This document shows positions 55,362 to 64,000 of a stretch of DNA of 64,000 nucleotides, piece after piece. Both the position numbers and the translations under genes were made by a program. The notes beneath the pieces are model-generated. The model did no database searches and had not been told where the DNA came from. It was given only the letters and a program-made list of their open reading frames with translations. Numbering within the stretch: the first letter of the stretch is position 1; each line of letters opens with the position of its first letter. Source of the stretch: an uncultured Sphingomonadaceae bacterium (lineage in GTDB: Bacteria; Pseudomonadota; Alphaproteobacteria; Sphingomonadales; Sphingomonadaceae); the NCBI GenBank assembly GCA_946479505.1, contig CAMLGC010000008.1, positions 8,347-72,346 of the forward strand, read 5' to 3'.

Positions 55362-56900
55362 TTACGATCCCGGCGTTACCGCCAGCAGCGCCGCGACGCG
55401 TGCCTTGAAGGCCCTCAGCGCCTTGCCAGAAAGTTCGGTGACCGATGCGATCGATAGTTTTCGCGGGTTGATGGCGCGGCCGTTCTTGGTGACTTCGTAA
55501 TGGACGTGGGGGCCGGTCGAGAGCCCGGTCGATCCGACATAGCCGATCACCTCGCCCGCATGGACATGCTCACCGGCATGCACCGCGATCCGGCTCATAT
55601 GGCCATAGCCCGAGCCCAATCCGCCGCTGTGCTTCAGCCGCACGAAATTGCCGTAGCCGCCGTTGCGCCCGGCGAAGCTGACGACCCCGTCGGCAGCGGC
55701 GTGGATCGGCGAGCCATAGGCCGCGCCGATGTCGAGCCCCTTGTGCATCCGCATATAGCCCAGGATCGGGTGGCGGCGCATGCCGAACGTGGAGGTGATA
55801 TGCCCGGCGACGGGAAGTCCGCCGCTACGCGTGCTCCGCTTGCCCTTGCCGTGCGCGTCGAGCCACTGCTTGCGGCCGTCGACCTCCCAGCGGACGAGCT
55901 CGACCTCCTTCTTGCCACGGTCGAGCCCGGCATAGACCAGATCGCCGATCCGCTCTTCACCCGTCGCGGCGCGCTCGCGCTCGATGACGAGGTCGAAGCG
56001 GTCGTCGGCGCCGACGTCGCGTCCGATCGAAAGCCGGGTCGCGAGCGCCTTAATATACGCCTCGACCACGCGCGCGGGCACGCCTGCGGCGCGCGCCGAC
56101 CGATACAGACTCGCGCCCACCAGCCCCTGAACGCGCAGCGGTGTTTCGTCGATGGCGATCGGCTGCTTGTCGAGGCTGAGGCCGCCGTCGACACGGTTGA
56201 CCGCGATCGCGAGATCGAAACGTGCGCGGAATGCGAGCTTCTCCATCGGACGCGGCACCGATTTGGTCGGGCGCCGTCCGAGCGTGAGATCGATCCGCGT
56301 GCCCGGCTTGATGTCGCCAAGGTCGATCGCCTGCCCGACGAGTTCCGCCGCGCGCGCCGCATCGCTGCGGCCGACGCCCGCGCGTTGCAAAACATCCGAC
56401 AGCGTGTCGCCGCTGGCGAAGGTTGCGGTCAGATCGACGATCGGCCGTTCGGGCGTCGCCGCGAGCGGTGCGACGAGATCGTTCGCGGCCATGCGCCGGC
56501 CGGTCGAGGCGCCCCAGGCGAGCGGTGCGATCGATTGCGCGCGTGCCTCGTCCCATTGCGCGCCGGTGAGCGCAGGCGGTGCGGCGCCGATGATCGGAGC
56601 ATGCAGGCTTGGCCCGAGCATCCACGAGACGGTGCATAGTGCAAGGCAGGTCGCGGCGCCGCGAAACCATTCCAGCGAGCCGATCCGCGACCCGAGGTCG
56701 GGAGTCCAGTCGATGGCGCGGAGCGCATCGCGCAGTGCGTCGAAGCGGTCTGGCGCGGGAATCGCGTCGGCGCGCGCGAGGCTAACCGCGCCGCCACCGC
56801 CGAACAGATCAGAATCGCTGCGCAGAAACACGGCGCGCTGCCCCCATTTGCGTGCCGCCGACCACCCCGACACCGGGTCGAAGCGTTGTGGCGGGGACAT
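55362..56900 (-). CDS. M23 family peptidoglycan peptidase
   Basis: 512 aa. One membrane segment lies about residue 70-85 (CLALCTVSWMLGPSLH). A LysM/OapA-like region (TFASGDTLSDVLQRAGVG) precedes the C-terminal LytM domain with zinc ligands in HKGLDIGAAYGSPI and HVHYEVTKNG. The enzyme would cut peptide cross-links in the periplasm, or act as a division or curvature factor. Convergent with rlmE. Confidence 0.9.
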   Translation of the reverse strand: MSPPQRFDPVSGWSAARKWGQRAVFLRSDSDLFGGGGAVSLARADAIPAPDRFDALRDALRAIDWTPDLGSRIGSLEWFRGAATCLALCTVSWMLGPSLHAPIIGAAPPALTGAQWDEARAQSIAPLAWGASTGRRMAANDLVAPLAATPERPIVDLTATFASGDTLSDVLQRAGVGRSDAARAAELVGQAIDLGDIKPGTRIDLTLGRRPTKSVPRPMEKLAFRARFDLAIAVNRVDGGLSLDKQPIAIDETPLRVQGLVGASLYRSARAAGVPARVVEAYIKALATRLSIGRDVGADDRFDLVIERERAATGEERIGDLVYAGLDRGKKEVELVRWEVDGRKQWLDAHGKGKRSTRSGGLPVAGHITSTFGMRRHPILGYMRMHKGLDIGAAYGSPIHAAADGVVSFAGRNGGYGNFVRLKHSGGLGSGYGHMSRIAVHAGEHVHAGEVIGYVGSTGLSTGPHVHYEVTKNGRAINPRKLSIASVTELSGKALRAFKARVAALLAVTPGS

Positions 56901-57039
56901 GCTAAAGTCAAATTAACCTGCGCCGGCCGGAGTCCGCCGTGCGGCGAACCGTGGCGCGCGAAAGGTGGAGCGTTTCCCGCAGGTTGGAACCGCTTTCGAG
57001 CTTGCGCTTCGCACGGGCGCGCCCGACATTGGTCGAGCC

Positions 57040-59541
57040 ATGTCTCGCACCATCCCCAGCGCGGTCACCGCGGTGCTCGGGCCGACCAATACAGGCAAGA
57101 CCCATCTCGCGATCGAGCGGATGTGCGGCCATTCGAGCGGGATGATCGGTTTCCCGCTTCGGCTGCTCGCGCGTGAGGTTTACGACCGCGTCGTCGCGAT
57201 CAAGGGCGCACACCAGGTCGCGCTGATTACCGGCGAGGAGAAAATCCTGCCGCCCGACGCGCGCTGGTTCCTGTGCACCGCCGAATCGATGCCCGCCGAT
57301 CGTGATGTCAGCTTCGTCGCGCTCGATGAGGCGCAGCTCGGTGCCGATCCCGAGCGCGGCCATGTCTTCACCGATCGGCTGCTCCACGCGCGCGGCCGCG
57401 ACGAGACGATGATCCTCGGCTCCGAGGCGCTGCGCCCGATCGTGCGGTCGCTGGTGCCCGAGGCCGAGATCGTCAACCGGCCGCGCTTCTCGACGCTGTC
57501 CTATGCCGGCGCGACCAAGATCTCGCGCCTGCCCAAGCGCTCGGCGATCGTCGCCTTCTCGGCCGAGGAGGTCTATGCCGTCGCCGAGATGCTGCGCCGG
57601 CTGCGCGGCGGCGCGGCGGTGGTGATGGGCGCGCTCTCTCCGCGCACGCGCAACGCGCAGGTCGCGATGTTCCAGGCGGGCGAGGTCGATTATCTCGTCG
57701 CGACCGATGCGATCGGCATGGGGCTCAACATGGACGTCGCCCATGTCGCGTTCGCCAGTCTGCGCAAGTTCGACGGACGGCGTCAGCGCCGGCTCACCGT
57801 GTCCGAAATGGCGCAGATCGCCGGCCGCGCGGGCCGGCACCAGCGCGACGGCAGCTTCGGCGCGATCACCCAGGAGGGGCCGGGCGCGTTCACGCCAGAG
57901 GAGATCTTGGCAATCGAGGAGCACCGCTTCCCCGCACTCGACGCGGTCTATTGGCGCGAGGCCGCGCCCGATTTCGCGAGCATCGACGCGCTGATCGCAA
58001 GCCTTGAAGCGCGCCCCGACGCCGATCGGCTTCGGCCCGCGCCGCAGGCGGTCGATCTCGCGGTGCTCAAGCGGCTCGCCGAGGAGGCATGGGTGCGCGA
58101 GCGGGCGCGTGGGACCCGAATGGTCGCGCGACTGTGGGCCGCATGCGGGCTGCCCGATTTCCGCAAGGTCGGCGTCGATCCGCACGCGCGTTTCGTCGGG
58201 CGGCTGTTCGGGCATTTGTCGGAAAACATGGGCCATGTGCCGCACGAGTGGTTCGCCGTCGAGATTGCGCGGCTCGACAACGTCCAGGGCGATGTCGAGA
58301 CGCTCGCCGGGCGAATCGCGGCCGCGCGGAGCTGGGCCTATATCGCCCACCGCGCCGACTGGCTCGTCGATCCCGCCCATTGGGCCGAGCGCACGCGCGG
58401 CATCGAGGAGAGACTGTCCGACGCGCTCCATGCGTCGCTAACCCAGCGCTTCGTCGACAAGCGCACCACGATCCTAATGCGCCAGATCGGCGCCGACATC
58501 TCCGCGCTCCCGGTGGTGATCGGCGACGAGGGCGAGGTGCTAGTCGAGGATCACCCAATCGGGCGGCTCGACGGTTTCCGCTTCACCGTCGCCCCCGACG
58601 CGCGCCATGCCGACAAGAAACTCCTGCTCGCGGCCGCTGAAAAGCGGCTCACCGGCGAACGCGCGCGGCGCGGGCGGGCGCTTGCCGAAGCGCCCGACGC
58701 GGCGCTCGCGCTCGTCGCCGAGCCCGGACAGGCGCCGGCGATCGCCTGGGAGGGGCTGCAGGTCGCGACGCTCGGCGCAGGGTCGTCGCTCGCGACGCCC
58801 CGCGTGGCGCTCGACCGCGCGCTCGATTGCCTTGACCGGCCATTGCGCGATTCGATCCGTGACCGGCTGGGGCGCTGGGTCGTGGACGAAATTGTCCGCC
58901 GCGCCGCCGCGCTGCCGCGGCTCGAGATGCTCGCGCGCGATGCGGAGGCGTCGGCCGCGCTGCGCGTGGTTGCCGCGGCGCTCGCAAATGCCGGCGGTAT
59001 TGCGCCGCGTCAGCCCGTCGCCGAGCCGCTCCACTCGATCGACCCCGCCGAGCGCAAGCGGCTGCGCCAGGCGGGGATCACCGTCGGCACGCTCGACCTG
59101 TTCGACGCGCGGCTGCTCAAGCCCGATGCCGCCCGCTGGCGCCAGGCGTTGCTCGCCGCTCGCGATGGCGCGACCCTAGCCGAACTGCCGCCGACGGGCG
59201 CCACAGTGCTACCGCGGCAGGAAGCATCCGGCTTCCGCACGATCGGCGCGCAGGCGGTGCGGGTCGATCTGGTCGAGAAGCTTGCCCGCGTCGCGCATGA
59301 CGCCCGCAAGGGACGCGCACCCTTCGCCCCCGATCCGGCGCTCGCGACCTCGATGGGCGTAACCCATGAAACGCTCGCCAAGCTGATGGCGCAGCTCGGC
59401 TTCCGCGCGACCCCGGCAAAGGACGGCAGCCTCCGCTGGGCGTGGCGCGGGCGTCCGCGTGCTGCTCCGCGCGTTCCAGTCCGGCCACGGCCCGACAACG
59501 CCTTCGCCGCGCTCGCGCATTGGGGAACGCATGGCGGCTGA
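57040..59541 (+). CDS. SUV3-like DEAD/DEAH-box helicase
   Basis: 833 aa from ATG 57040; a GTG at 56965 adds 25 residues without a better ribosome site. Motif I is GPTNTGKTHLA right at the N-terminus, motif II DEAQ, motif III-like ATKISRLPKRSAIVAFSAEEVY, and motif VI QIAGRAGRH. This is the mitochondrial SUV3/bacterial MgpS-like RNA helicase pattern of alphaproteobacteria. It overlaps the S4-domain gene by 11 bases, which supports a joint RNA-related job. Confidence 0.88.
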   Translation: MSRTIPSAVTAVLGPTNTGKTHLAIERMCGHSSGMIGFPLRLLAREVYDRVVAIKGAHQVALITGEEKILPPDARWFLCTAESMPADRDVSFVALDEAQLGADPERGHVFTDRLLHARGRDETMILGSEALRPIVRSLVPEAEIVNRPRFSTLSYAGATKISRLPKRSAIVAFSAEEVYAVAEMLRRLRGGAAVVMGALSPRTRNAQVAMFQAGEVDYLVATDAIGMGLNMDVAHVAFASLRKFDGRRQRRLTVSEMAQIAGRAGRHQRDGSFGAITQEGPGAFTPEEILAIEEHRFPALDAVYWREAAPDFASIDALIASLEARPDADRLRPAPQAVDLAVLKRLAEEAWVRERARGTRMVARLWAACGLPDFRKVGVDPHARFVGRLFGHLSENMGHVPHEWFAVEIARLDNVQGDVETLAGRIAAARSWAYIAHRADWLVDPAHWAERTRGIEERLSDALHASLTQRFVDKRTTILMRQIGADISALPVVIGDEGEVLVEDHPIGRLDGFRFTVAPDARHADKKLLLAAAEKRLTGERARRGRALAEAPDAALALVAEPGQAPAIAWEGLQVATLGAGSSLATPRVALDRALDCLDRPLRDSIRDRLGRWVVDEIVRRAAALPRLEMLARDAEASAALRVVAAALANAGGIAPRQPVAEPLHSIDPAERKRLRQAGITVGTLDLFDARLLKPDAARWRQALLAARDGATLAELPPTGATVLPRQEASGFRTIGAQAVRVDLVEKLARVAHDARKGRAPFAPDPALATSMGVTHETLAKLMAQLGFRATPAKDGSLRWAWRGRPRAAPRVPVRPRPDNAFAALAHWGTHGG

Positions 59542-59839
59542 ACCGGGCACGACGATGCGGCTCGACCGCTTTTTGTGGTTCGTCCGCCTCGCCAAGACCC
59601 GGACCTTCGCGCAAGCGATCGCGAGCGCCGGCCATCTGCGCATCGACGGCCGTCCCACCGACCGCCCGGCGGCGGCGGTGCATGTCGGCAACATTCTCAC
59701 CTTCGCGACGCACCGGGGCGAGGTCCGCATCCTGCGCGTGCTCGCCTTGCCGCAACGGCGCGGCCCGCCGGCCGAGGCGCTCGGCTGCTACGAGGATGTC
59801 GGCGCTGCGAACGGCTCGCAAGCAGCGGCGGGTGATTGA
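59531..59839 (+). CDS. S4-domain RNA-binding protein (Hsp15-like)
   Basis: 102 aa from ATG 59531. MRLDRFLWFVRLAKTRTFAQ, then HLRIDGRPTDRPAAAVHVGNIL, is the S4 RNA-binding fold as in Hsp15/HslR, which rescues stalled 50S subunits. The coupled helicase gene upstream supports an RNA role. The tail is short and non-conserved. Confidence 0.88.
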   Translation: MAAEPGTTMRLDRFLWFVRLAKTRTFAQAIASAGHLRIDGRPTDRPAAAVHVGNILTFATHRGEVRILRVLALPQRRGPPAEALGCYEDVGAANGSQAAAGD

Positions 59840-59899
59840 CGGGCGCGCGGCGCGGGCATAGCAGCGAAGCGGACCCGTGCCCCAAGGAGTGATCCGGCA

Positions 59900-60241
59900 A
59901 TGACCTACGTCGTCACCGACGCCTGCATCCGCTGCAAATACATGGATTGCGTGGAAGTGTGTCCGGTCGACTGCTTCTACGAGGGCGAGAACATGCTCGT
60001 CATCAACCCCAGCGAGTGCATCGACTGCGGCGTGTGCGAGCCCGAATGCCCCGCCGAGGCGATCCTGCCCGATACCGAGAGCGGGCTCGAAAAGTGGCTC
60101 GAGGTCAACAATAATTTCTCCGCGCAATGGCCAAACGTCACGCGCAAGAACGACCAGACCCCCGCCGATGCCGACGAGCACAAGGGCGAAGACGGCAAAT
60201 ACGACAAATATTTCTCGCCCGAACCCGGCCAGGGCGACTGA
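59900..60241 (+). CDS. fdxA: Seven-iron ferredoxin FdxA
   Basis: 113 aa. [21 protein letters not shown] and [16 protein letters not shown] provide ligands for a [3Fe-4S] and a [4Fe-4S] cluster; the C-terminal extension ([18 protein letters not shown]) is usual for FdxA. A housekeeping electron carrier, commonly next to carD in alphaproteobacteria. Confidence 0.95.
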   Translation: MTYVVTDACIRCKYMDCVEVCPVDCFYEGENMLVINPSECIDCGVCEPECPAEAILPDTESGLEKWLEVNNNFSAQWPNVTRKNDQTPADADEHKGEDGKYDKYFSPEPGQGD

Positions 60242-60283
60242 GCCGCAGCCGGCGGAGTTTTCACGATCGAGGGGGAAACAGAC

Positions 60284-60712
60284 ATGCCGGTACCGACGCT
60301 TCTCAATGCCCGAACGCCGATCGCGCGCAGCATCCTGCGGATCGTCACCGGCCTCATCTTCCTCGAGCACGGCACCCAGAAGTTCTTCGGCTTTCCCGGC
60401 GGTGACCGTGCCGGCTCGGGGCTCGCGCTCGATAACATGGGCGCCTATGCCGGCATCATCGAAACCGCTGCCGGGCTGCTGATCGCGCTCGGCCTCTTCA
60501 CGCGCCCGGCCGCGTTCATCGCCTCGGGCACGATGGCGGTCGCCTATTGGACGGTGCATGCGCCGCAGAATGGCTTTCCGGTCAACAATGGCGGAGATGC
60601 GGCGATCCTCTATTGCTTCGTCTTCCTCTACCTCTTTTTCGCAGGACCGGGGCCGTGGAGCCTCGATGCGGTGCGCGGCGGCGGGCTGCGGCTCGATGCG
60701 GCGCCCGAATAG
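60284..60712 (+). CDS. DoxX family membrane protein
   Basis: 142 aa with four hydrophobic helices. RSILRIVTGLIFLEHGTQKFFG and the later AYAGIIETAAGLLIALGLF, PAAFIASGTMAVAYW and FLYLFFAGPGPWSLD blocks are the DoxX signature. Members link to thiol or quinone redox metabolism; the specific role here is unknown. Inserted between fdxA and carD. Confidence 0.88.
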   Translation: MPVPTLLNARTPIARSILRIVTGLIFLEHGTQKFFGFPGGDRAGSGLALDNMGAYAGIIETAAGLLIALGLFTRPAAFIASGTMAVAYWTVHAPQNGFPVNNGGDAAILYCFVFLYLFFAGPGPWSLDAVRGGGLRLDAAPE

Positions 60713-60819
60713 AAGCCCCGCCCAAATCAGGCGGAAGGGAGGCGGAAGCACGAACCGCGCCATCCTTCCAGCCGGGTCGGCGACCTGCGCTGCGACTACC
60801 ACGTTCGGATATGGCGCTC

Positions 60820-60848
60820 TGGTAATATTATTGCGGCCGTGCTATAAG
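60820..60848 (+). promoter_or_regulatory. Possible carD promoter
   Basis: TGGTAA (60820-60825), 17 bases, TATAAG (60843-60848), about 130 bases before carD. It resembles a sigma-70 promoter with a weak -35 box. Confidence 0.35.
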
Positions 60849-60978
60849 ACGAGTCACCGGAACCGGTCTGTCCCCGCGTTCCGCCTGGAGACGCTCATAC
60901 CTTCCTCGCCCGCGCCGATCGGCTCTGTGCCGTCGGCCGCCTCGCGTGAGGACGAATCCACGGAAAGGCTTATATAAA

Positions 60979-61527
60979 ATGGTCGCCAAGGCGCTGTTCT
61001 TCGATGTTGGAGATTATGTCGTTTATCCCAAGCACGGCGTCGGCCGTGTCGTCGAGCTCCAGAAGCAGGAGATCGCCGGCATGCAGCTCGAACTCTACGT
61101 GCTGCGTTTCGAGAAGGAGAAGATGACGCTCCGCGTGCCGACCAACAAGGCCGAGAGCATCGGCATGCGCAAACTCTCGAGCGACAAGACGCTCAGGGAA
61201 GCGCTCGACACCTTGAAGGGCAAGCCCAAGGTCAAGCGCACCATGTGGTCGCGCCGCGCGCAGGAATACGAGGCGAAGATCAACTCGGGCGACCTCGTGT
61301 CGATCGCCGAGGTGGTCCGCGACCTGTTCCGCGCCGACGACCAGCCCGAACAGAGCTATTCGGAGCGCCAGATTTTCGAGGGCGCAACCAGCCGCCTCGC
61401 GCGCGAGCTTGCCGCCATGGAAGAGGTCGACGAGCCGACCGCGCAGGAGAAGATCCTCGACATCCTCCGCGCGGCGGCGGCCATTCACAACAAGAGCAAG
61501 GAAGAAAAGGAAGCCGCCGACGCCTGA
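60979..61527 (+). CDS. carD: CarD/CdnL-type transcription regulator
   Basis: 182 aa from ATG 60979. DVGDYVVYPKHGVGRVVELQKQEIAGM is the RNA-polymerase-interacting Tudor-like domain; the C-terminal helical domain (TMWSRRAQEYEAKINSGDLVSIAEVVRDLF) binds promoter DNA at the bubble edge. It stabilises open complexes, notably at rRNA promoters. Upstream in-frame codons from 60946 lack a ribosome site. Confidence 0.93.
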   Translation: MVAKALFFDVGDYVVYPKHGVGRVVELQKQEIAGMQLELYVLRFEKEKMTLRVPTNKAESIGMRKLSSDKTLREALDTLKGKPKVKRTMWSRRAQEYEAKINSGDLVSIAEVVRDLFRADDQPEQSYSERQIFEGATSRLARELAAMEEVDEPTAQEKILDILRAAAAIHNKSKEEKEAADA

Positions 61528-61553
61528 CGGGCGGCTCATTTCCGGGTGAACGA

Positions 61554-61580
61554 GGGCGGTCCTGCGGGGCCGCCCTTTTT
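61554..61580 (+). terminator. Rho-independent terminator after carD
   Basis: GGGCGGTCC (61554-61562) pairs with GGGCCGCCC (61567-61575, one G-T pair) followed by five T residues. Confidence 0.85.
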
Positions 61581-61647
61581 CGTTTGCGCGTATCGGGTAT
61601 GTGTATTATTCAACCAACACACGAGATAACGACCCGAAAGGACGATC

Positions 61648-62388
61648 ATGCGCCTGCTTCCGCTCCTTGCCATGCTGCCGCTCATTGCCTGTTCGGGCCA
61701 TTCGGACGCGAGCGACACCGCCACAGCGGGCGATCCGGTGGCGGCGCAGGGGGCGGGCACCTCGCGCAGCTACGCCGTCAGCGGCTTTGACCAGGTCGAT
61801 CTGCGCGGATCGGACGATGTCGACGTGCGCGTCGGCGGCGATTTCGCGATCCAGGCAACCGGGCCCGCCGACCTTCTCGACAAGCTCGAGATCGTCAAGG
61901 ACGGCGATACGCTCAAGATCGGCCGCAAGGGCAACAGCTTCAATTGGGGCGGCGACAAGGGCCGCGCGATCAAGGTGCTGGTGACGATGCCGGCGATCGG
62001 CGGCGCGTCGGTCTCGGGCTCCGGCAACCTGTCGATCGATCACGTCCAGGCGGACGATTTCGCCGCCTCGATCGCCGGCTCGGGGGATATGAAGATCGGC
62101 CAGATGGCGGTCCAGTCGGCGCATTTCTCGATTGCCGGCTCGGGCGACATCACCGCGTCGGGGACGGCGGGCAGCGCCGAGATGCAGGTCGCCGGATCGG
62201 GCGACATCGGCGCGCAAGGCCTCACCGCATCGCGCGCCAACATCACCGTTCAGGGATCGGGCGATGTCTCCGCGACCGTCAACGGACCCGCCAACGTTTC
62301 GGTGATGGGCTCGGGCGACGTCGAGGTCGGCGGTGACCCGACGTGCCGTGTGTCGAAGATGGGCTCGGGCGAGGTGCGCTGCGGCTGA
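61648..62388 (+). CDS. DUF2807 (head GIN domain) lipoprotein
   Basis: 246 aa with GAAAGGA before the ATG. A lipobox at LPLIACSG suggests a lipoprotein. The rest is a right-handed beta-helix built from about seven repeats of a GSGD-type turn (SGSGNLSI, AGSGDMKI, AGSGDITA, QGSGDVSA, MGSGDVEV). This family is widespread and of unknown function, placed at the cell envelope. Confidence 0.88.
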   Translation: MRLLPLLAMLPLIACSGHSDASDTATAGDPVAAQGAGTSRSYAVSGFDQVDLRGSDDVDVRVGGDFAIQATGPADLLDKLEIVKDGDTLKIGRKGNSFNWGGDKGRAIKVLVTMPAIGGASVSGSGNLSIDHVQADDFAASIAGSGDMKIGQMAVQSAHFSIAGSGDITASGTAGSAEMQVAGSGDIGAQGLTASRANITVQGSGDVSATVNGPANVSVMGSGDVEVGGDPTCRVSKMGSGEVRCG

Positions 62389-62400
62389 TCCGGGCGCCGC

Positions 62401-63228
62401 TCAGAGCTGCTTGTCGCCGGGATAGGCGAACAGTACGTCGCTGCCCTCGGCGATTTCGATCTCGACATTCCCGGTGAGCGTTGCGCATTCGCCCGCGCTC
62501 CAGGCGACTCCGTCGGCGACGCCGCCGCCCGCTACGGGCACGAGCCATCCGCTGACGCCGTCGGAAAGGCGGACCTTGCGGTGTCCCGCGGGCCAGCGTT
62601 CGAGCACGAATTTGGGCCCTTCGGCAAGGATCGTGCGGTCGGGCGCGACCCGTCCGGGCGCCGGTTTTGCGATGAACGGCGTGCCCTCGCTCACCGCAAT
62701 TCCCGCATCGAGGTGCAGCTCGCGCGGACGGCCGTAATCGTACAGCCGATAGGTGAGATCGACATTCTGCTGAATCTCGATCAGCGTGATTCCGGCGCCG
62801 ATCGCATGCACGGTACCCGCGGGCGAATAGAAAAAGTCGCCCGGTTGGACGGGCTTCCAGTCGAGCAGGCCTTCGATCGACCCGTCGAGCGCGGCCTCGC
62901 GCAGCTCGTCGCGCCCGACCGGACGCTTGGGGCCGAGCGCGATCGTCGACTCGGGCTCGGCGGCGAGGATCAGCCATGCCTCGTCCTTGCCGCGGGGATA
63001 GCCCGCCTGGCGTGCCGCTTCGTCGTCCGGATGGACCTGGACCGACAATTTCTCGCTCGTGAAGAGATATTTGACGAGCAGGTCGGGATTGGCGTCTCCC
63101 GGCATCTGGAACCATATCTCGCCGATCGGCGCGCCGTGGGCGTCGGGATCCGCAAAGCCGGGCCAGAGGCGATGCCGGCCCCAGGGTTTCTCGACACGGC
63201 GGGTGGCGAGCAGGGTAGCGGGCATCAT
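62401..63228 (-). CDS. manA: Class I mannose-6-phosphate isomerase
   Basis: 275 aa. EKPWGRHRLWP, SVQVHPDDEAARQ and SPAGTVHAIGAGITLIEIQQ supply the zinc ligands (Gln/His of QVHPDD and the later Glu and His), and DLTYRLYDYGRPRELH is the type I signature. It interconverts fructose-6-P and mannose-6-P for exopolysaccharide and glycan precursors. Convergent with the DUF2807 gene. Confidence 0.9.
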   Translation of the reverse strand: MMPATLLATRRVEKPWGRHRLWPGFADPDAHGAPIGEIWFQMPGDANPDLLVKYLFTSEKLSVQVHPDDEAARQAGYPRGKDEAWLILAAEPESTIALGPKRPVGRDELREAALDGSIEGLLDWKPVQPGDFFYSPAGTVHAIGAGITLIEIQQNVDLTYRLYDYGRPRELHLDAGIAVSEGTPFIAKPAPGRVAPDRTILAEGPKFVLERWPAGHRKVRLSDGVSGWLVPVAGGGVADGVAWSAGECATLTGNVEIEIAEGSDVLFAYPGDKQL

Positions 63229-63372
63229 CGACTCCTCGAATTGGCGACCGATCGTCGCGATAGTCTCAACGAGCCGGGTCCACCAGCAGGTCCGCGGCCG
63301 ATCGCGCTCCAGGATGCGGCCAGACGAAAAAGCGTTGTTCGCGCCCGCCCGGCTCGGCTAAGAACCGCAGCC

Positions 63373-64000
63373 ATGCGTATCCCCCCGTATCGCCGGGCGC
63401 TCGCCCGCCCGCTCTCGCTCGCGCTGATCGCCGCGCTCGCGCTCCCCATCGCCGGCTGCGCGCGCAACAAGACCAAGGCGGACATCCCCTATGTCGCGCG
63501 CGACGTGGGCACGCTCTACACGGCCGCCAAGGCACGGCTCGATCGCGGCGACTACAAGGAGGCCGCGCAGCTCTTCGCCGAGGTCGAGCGCCAGCACCCG
63601 TATTCGATCTGGGCGCGCCGTGCGCAGTTGATGAGCGCGTTCAGCTATTATCTCGACCGAGATTACACCAACTCGCTCCAGGCGGCGCAGCGGTTCATCT
63701 CGGTCCATCCCGGCAGCGCCGATGCACCCTATGCCTATTATCTGATCGCGCTCGATTATTACGAGCAGATCTCCGACGTGACGCGCGACCAGAAGATCAC
63801 TCAACAGGCGCTCGATGCGTTGGGCGAGCTCACCCGGCGCTATCCGGCCTCGAGCTATGCCGCCGATGCCCGGCTCAAGATCGATCTCGTGCGCGATCAC
63901 CTTGCGGGCAAGGAGATGGAGATCGGCCGCTTCTACGAAAATCGCGGCGAATGGCTCGCGGCGACGCTGCGCTTCCGCCGCGTGGTGGACGAATATCAGA
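63373..64000 (+). CDS. bamD: Outer-membrane assembly lipoprotein BamD (partial)
   Basis: 209 residues are visible before the window ends. A lipobox LPIAGCARNK follows the signal peptide, then TPR repeats: VGTLYTAAKARLDRGDYKEAAQLF, VERQHPYSIWARRAQLMSAF, DYYEQISDVTRDQKITQQAL. This is the BamD (YfiO) subunit of the BAM complex that inserts beta-barrel proteins. The 3' end lies outside the window. Confidence 0.92.
   Translation, partial: MRIPPYRRALARPLSLALIAALALPIAGCARNKTKADIPYVARDVGTLYTAAKARLDRGDYKEAAQLFAEVERQHPYSIWARRAQLMSAFSYYLDRDYTNSLQAAQRFISVHPGSADAPYAYYLIALDYYEQISDVTRDQKITQQALDALGELTRRYPASSYAADARLKIDLVRDHLAGKEMEIGRFYENRGEWLAATLRFRRVVDEYQ

Overview
The window is high-GC alphaproteobacterial DNA and most resembles the Sphingomonadaceae. 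The evidence is the right-hand chromosomal block (ppx, rlmE, M23 peptidase, SUV3-like helicase with S4 protein, fdxA, DoxX, carD, DUF2807 protein, manA, bamD), the usg family gene, and the style of the conjugation genes. Most of the window, about 1 to 53.38 kb, reads as a composite mobile island: an integrative and conjugative element (ICE) with a Trb/VirB-type secretion system plus cargo. It ends at a tRNA-Gln gene (53381-53454, minus) whose 3' end points into the island. No integrase or replication gene lies in the window, so the far end of the element is to the left.

Layout. (1) 1-12.3 kb, ICE maintenance and DNA-processing backbone: the C-terminal half of a strawberry-notch-like helicase, a Toprim primase-like protein, DUF2493, small membrane and hypothetical proteins, two DUF736 genes, an AlpA-like HTH, a TraF-type S26 peptidase, a lytic transglycosylase, a VOC protein and a DUF3363 relaxase with a long hairpin (possible oriT) about 165 bp upstream. 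(2) 12.4-30.4 kb, cargo: a TonB-dependent receptor with alpha/beta hydrolase and TetR regulator; a six-gene operon with a multi-ubiquitin-like protein; a Type IIG-like restriction-modification locus; and the stump of an AAA ATPase gene. (3) 30.4-43.6 kb: a nucleotidyltransferase-HEPN protein, TraG, an RHH protein, TrbB-C-D-E-J-L-F-G-I, DUF2274 and AlpA, mostly with 4-base start/stop overlaps. (4) 43.8-53.1 kb: hipBA, then a stress module (Hsp20, an NDUFS4-like protein, MarC, Usg, GroES-GroEL with a CIRCE operator, an HWE-type histidine kinase). (5) 53.4-64 kb: tRNA-Gln and ordinary chromosome, cut off inside bamD.

The most interesting locus is the minus-strand operon 16.6-23.8 kb. In transcription order it encodes a sigma-70-like factor, a 195-aa unknown, an ImmA/IrrE-UvrD helicase-degenerate Fe-S nuclease fusion, a protein with three ubiquitin-like repeats, a ThiF/E1-like enzyme with a large N-terminal extension, and a DUF6527 protein. 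It has a ubiquitin-like modifier and an activating enzyme but no separate E2 and no JAB peptidase. It fits the diverged bacterial ubiquitin-like (Bub-type) pathways, here coupled to a dedicated sigma factor and a helicase. It sits beside a restriction-modification locus, so defence or DNA-damage response is the leading inference, not a demonstrated role.

The genes work as a travelling package: TraG, the relaxase and Trb would move the element; defence and toxin-antitoxin modules protect or stabilise it; the chaperone module offers heat and stress tolerance under apparent HrcA/RpoH control. Several remnants (AAA ATPase stump, 46-codon histidine-kinase relic, frameshifted 37-codon gene, decayed tRNA end) show repeated insertion and deletion in the cargo zones.
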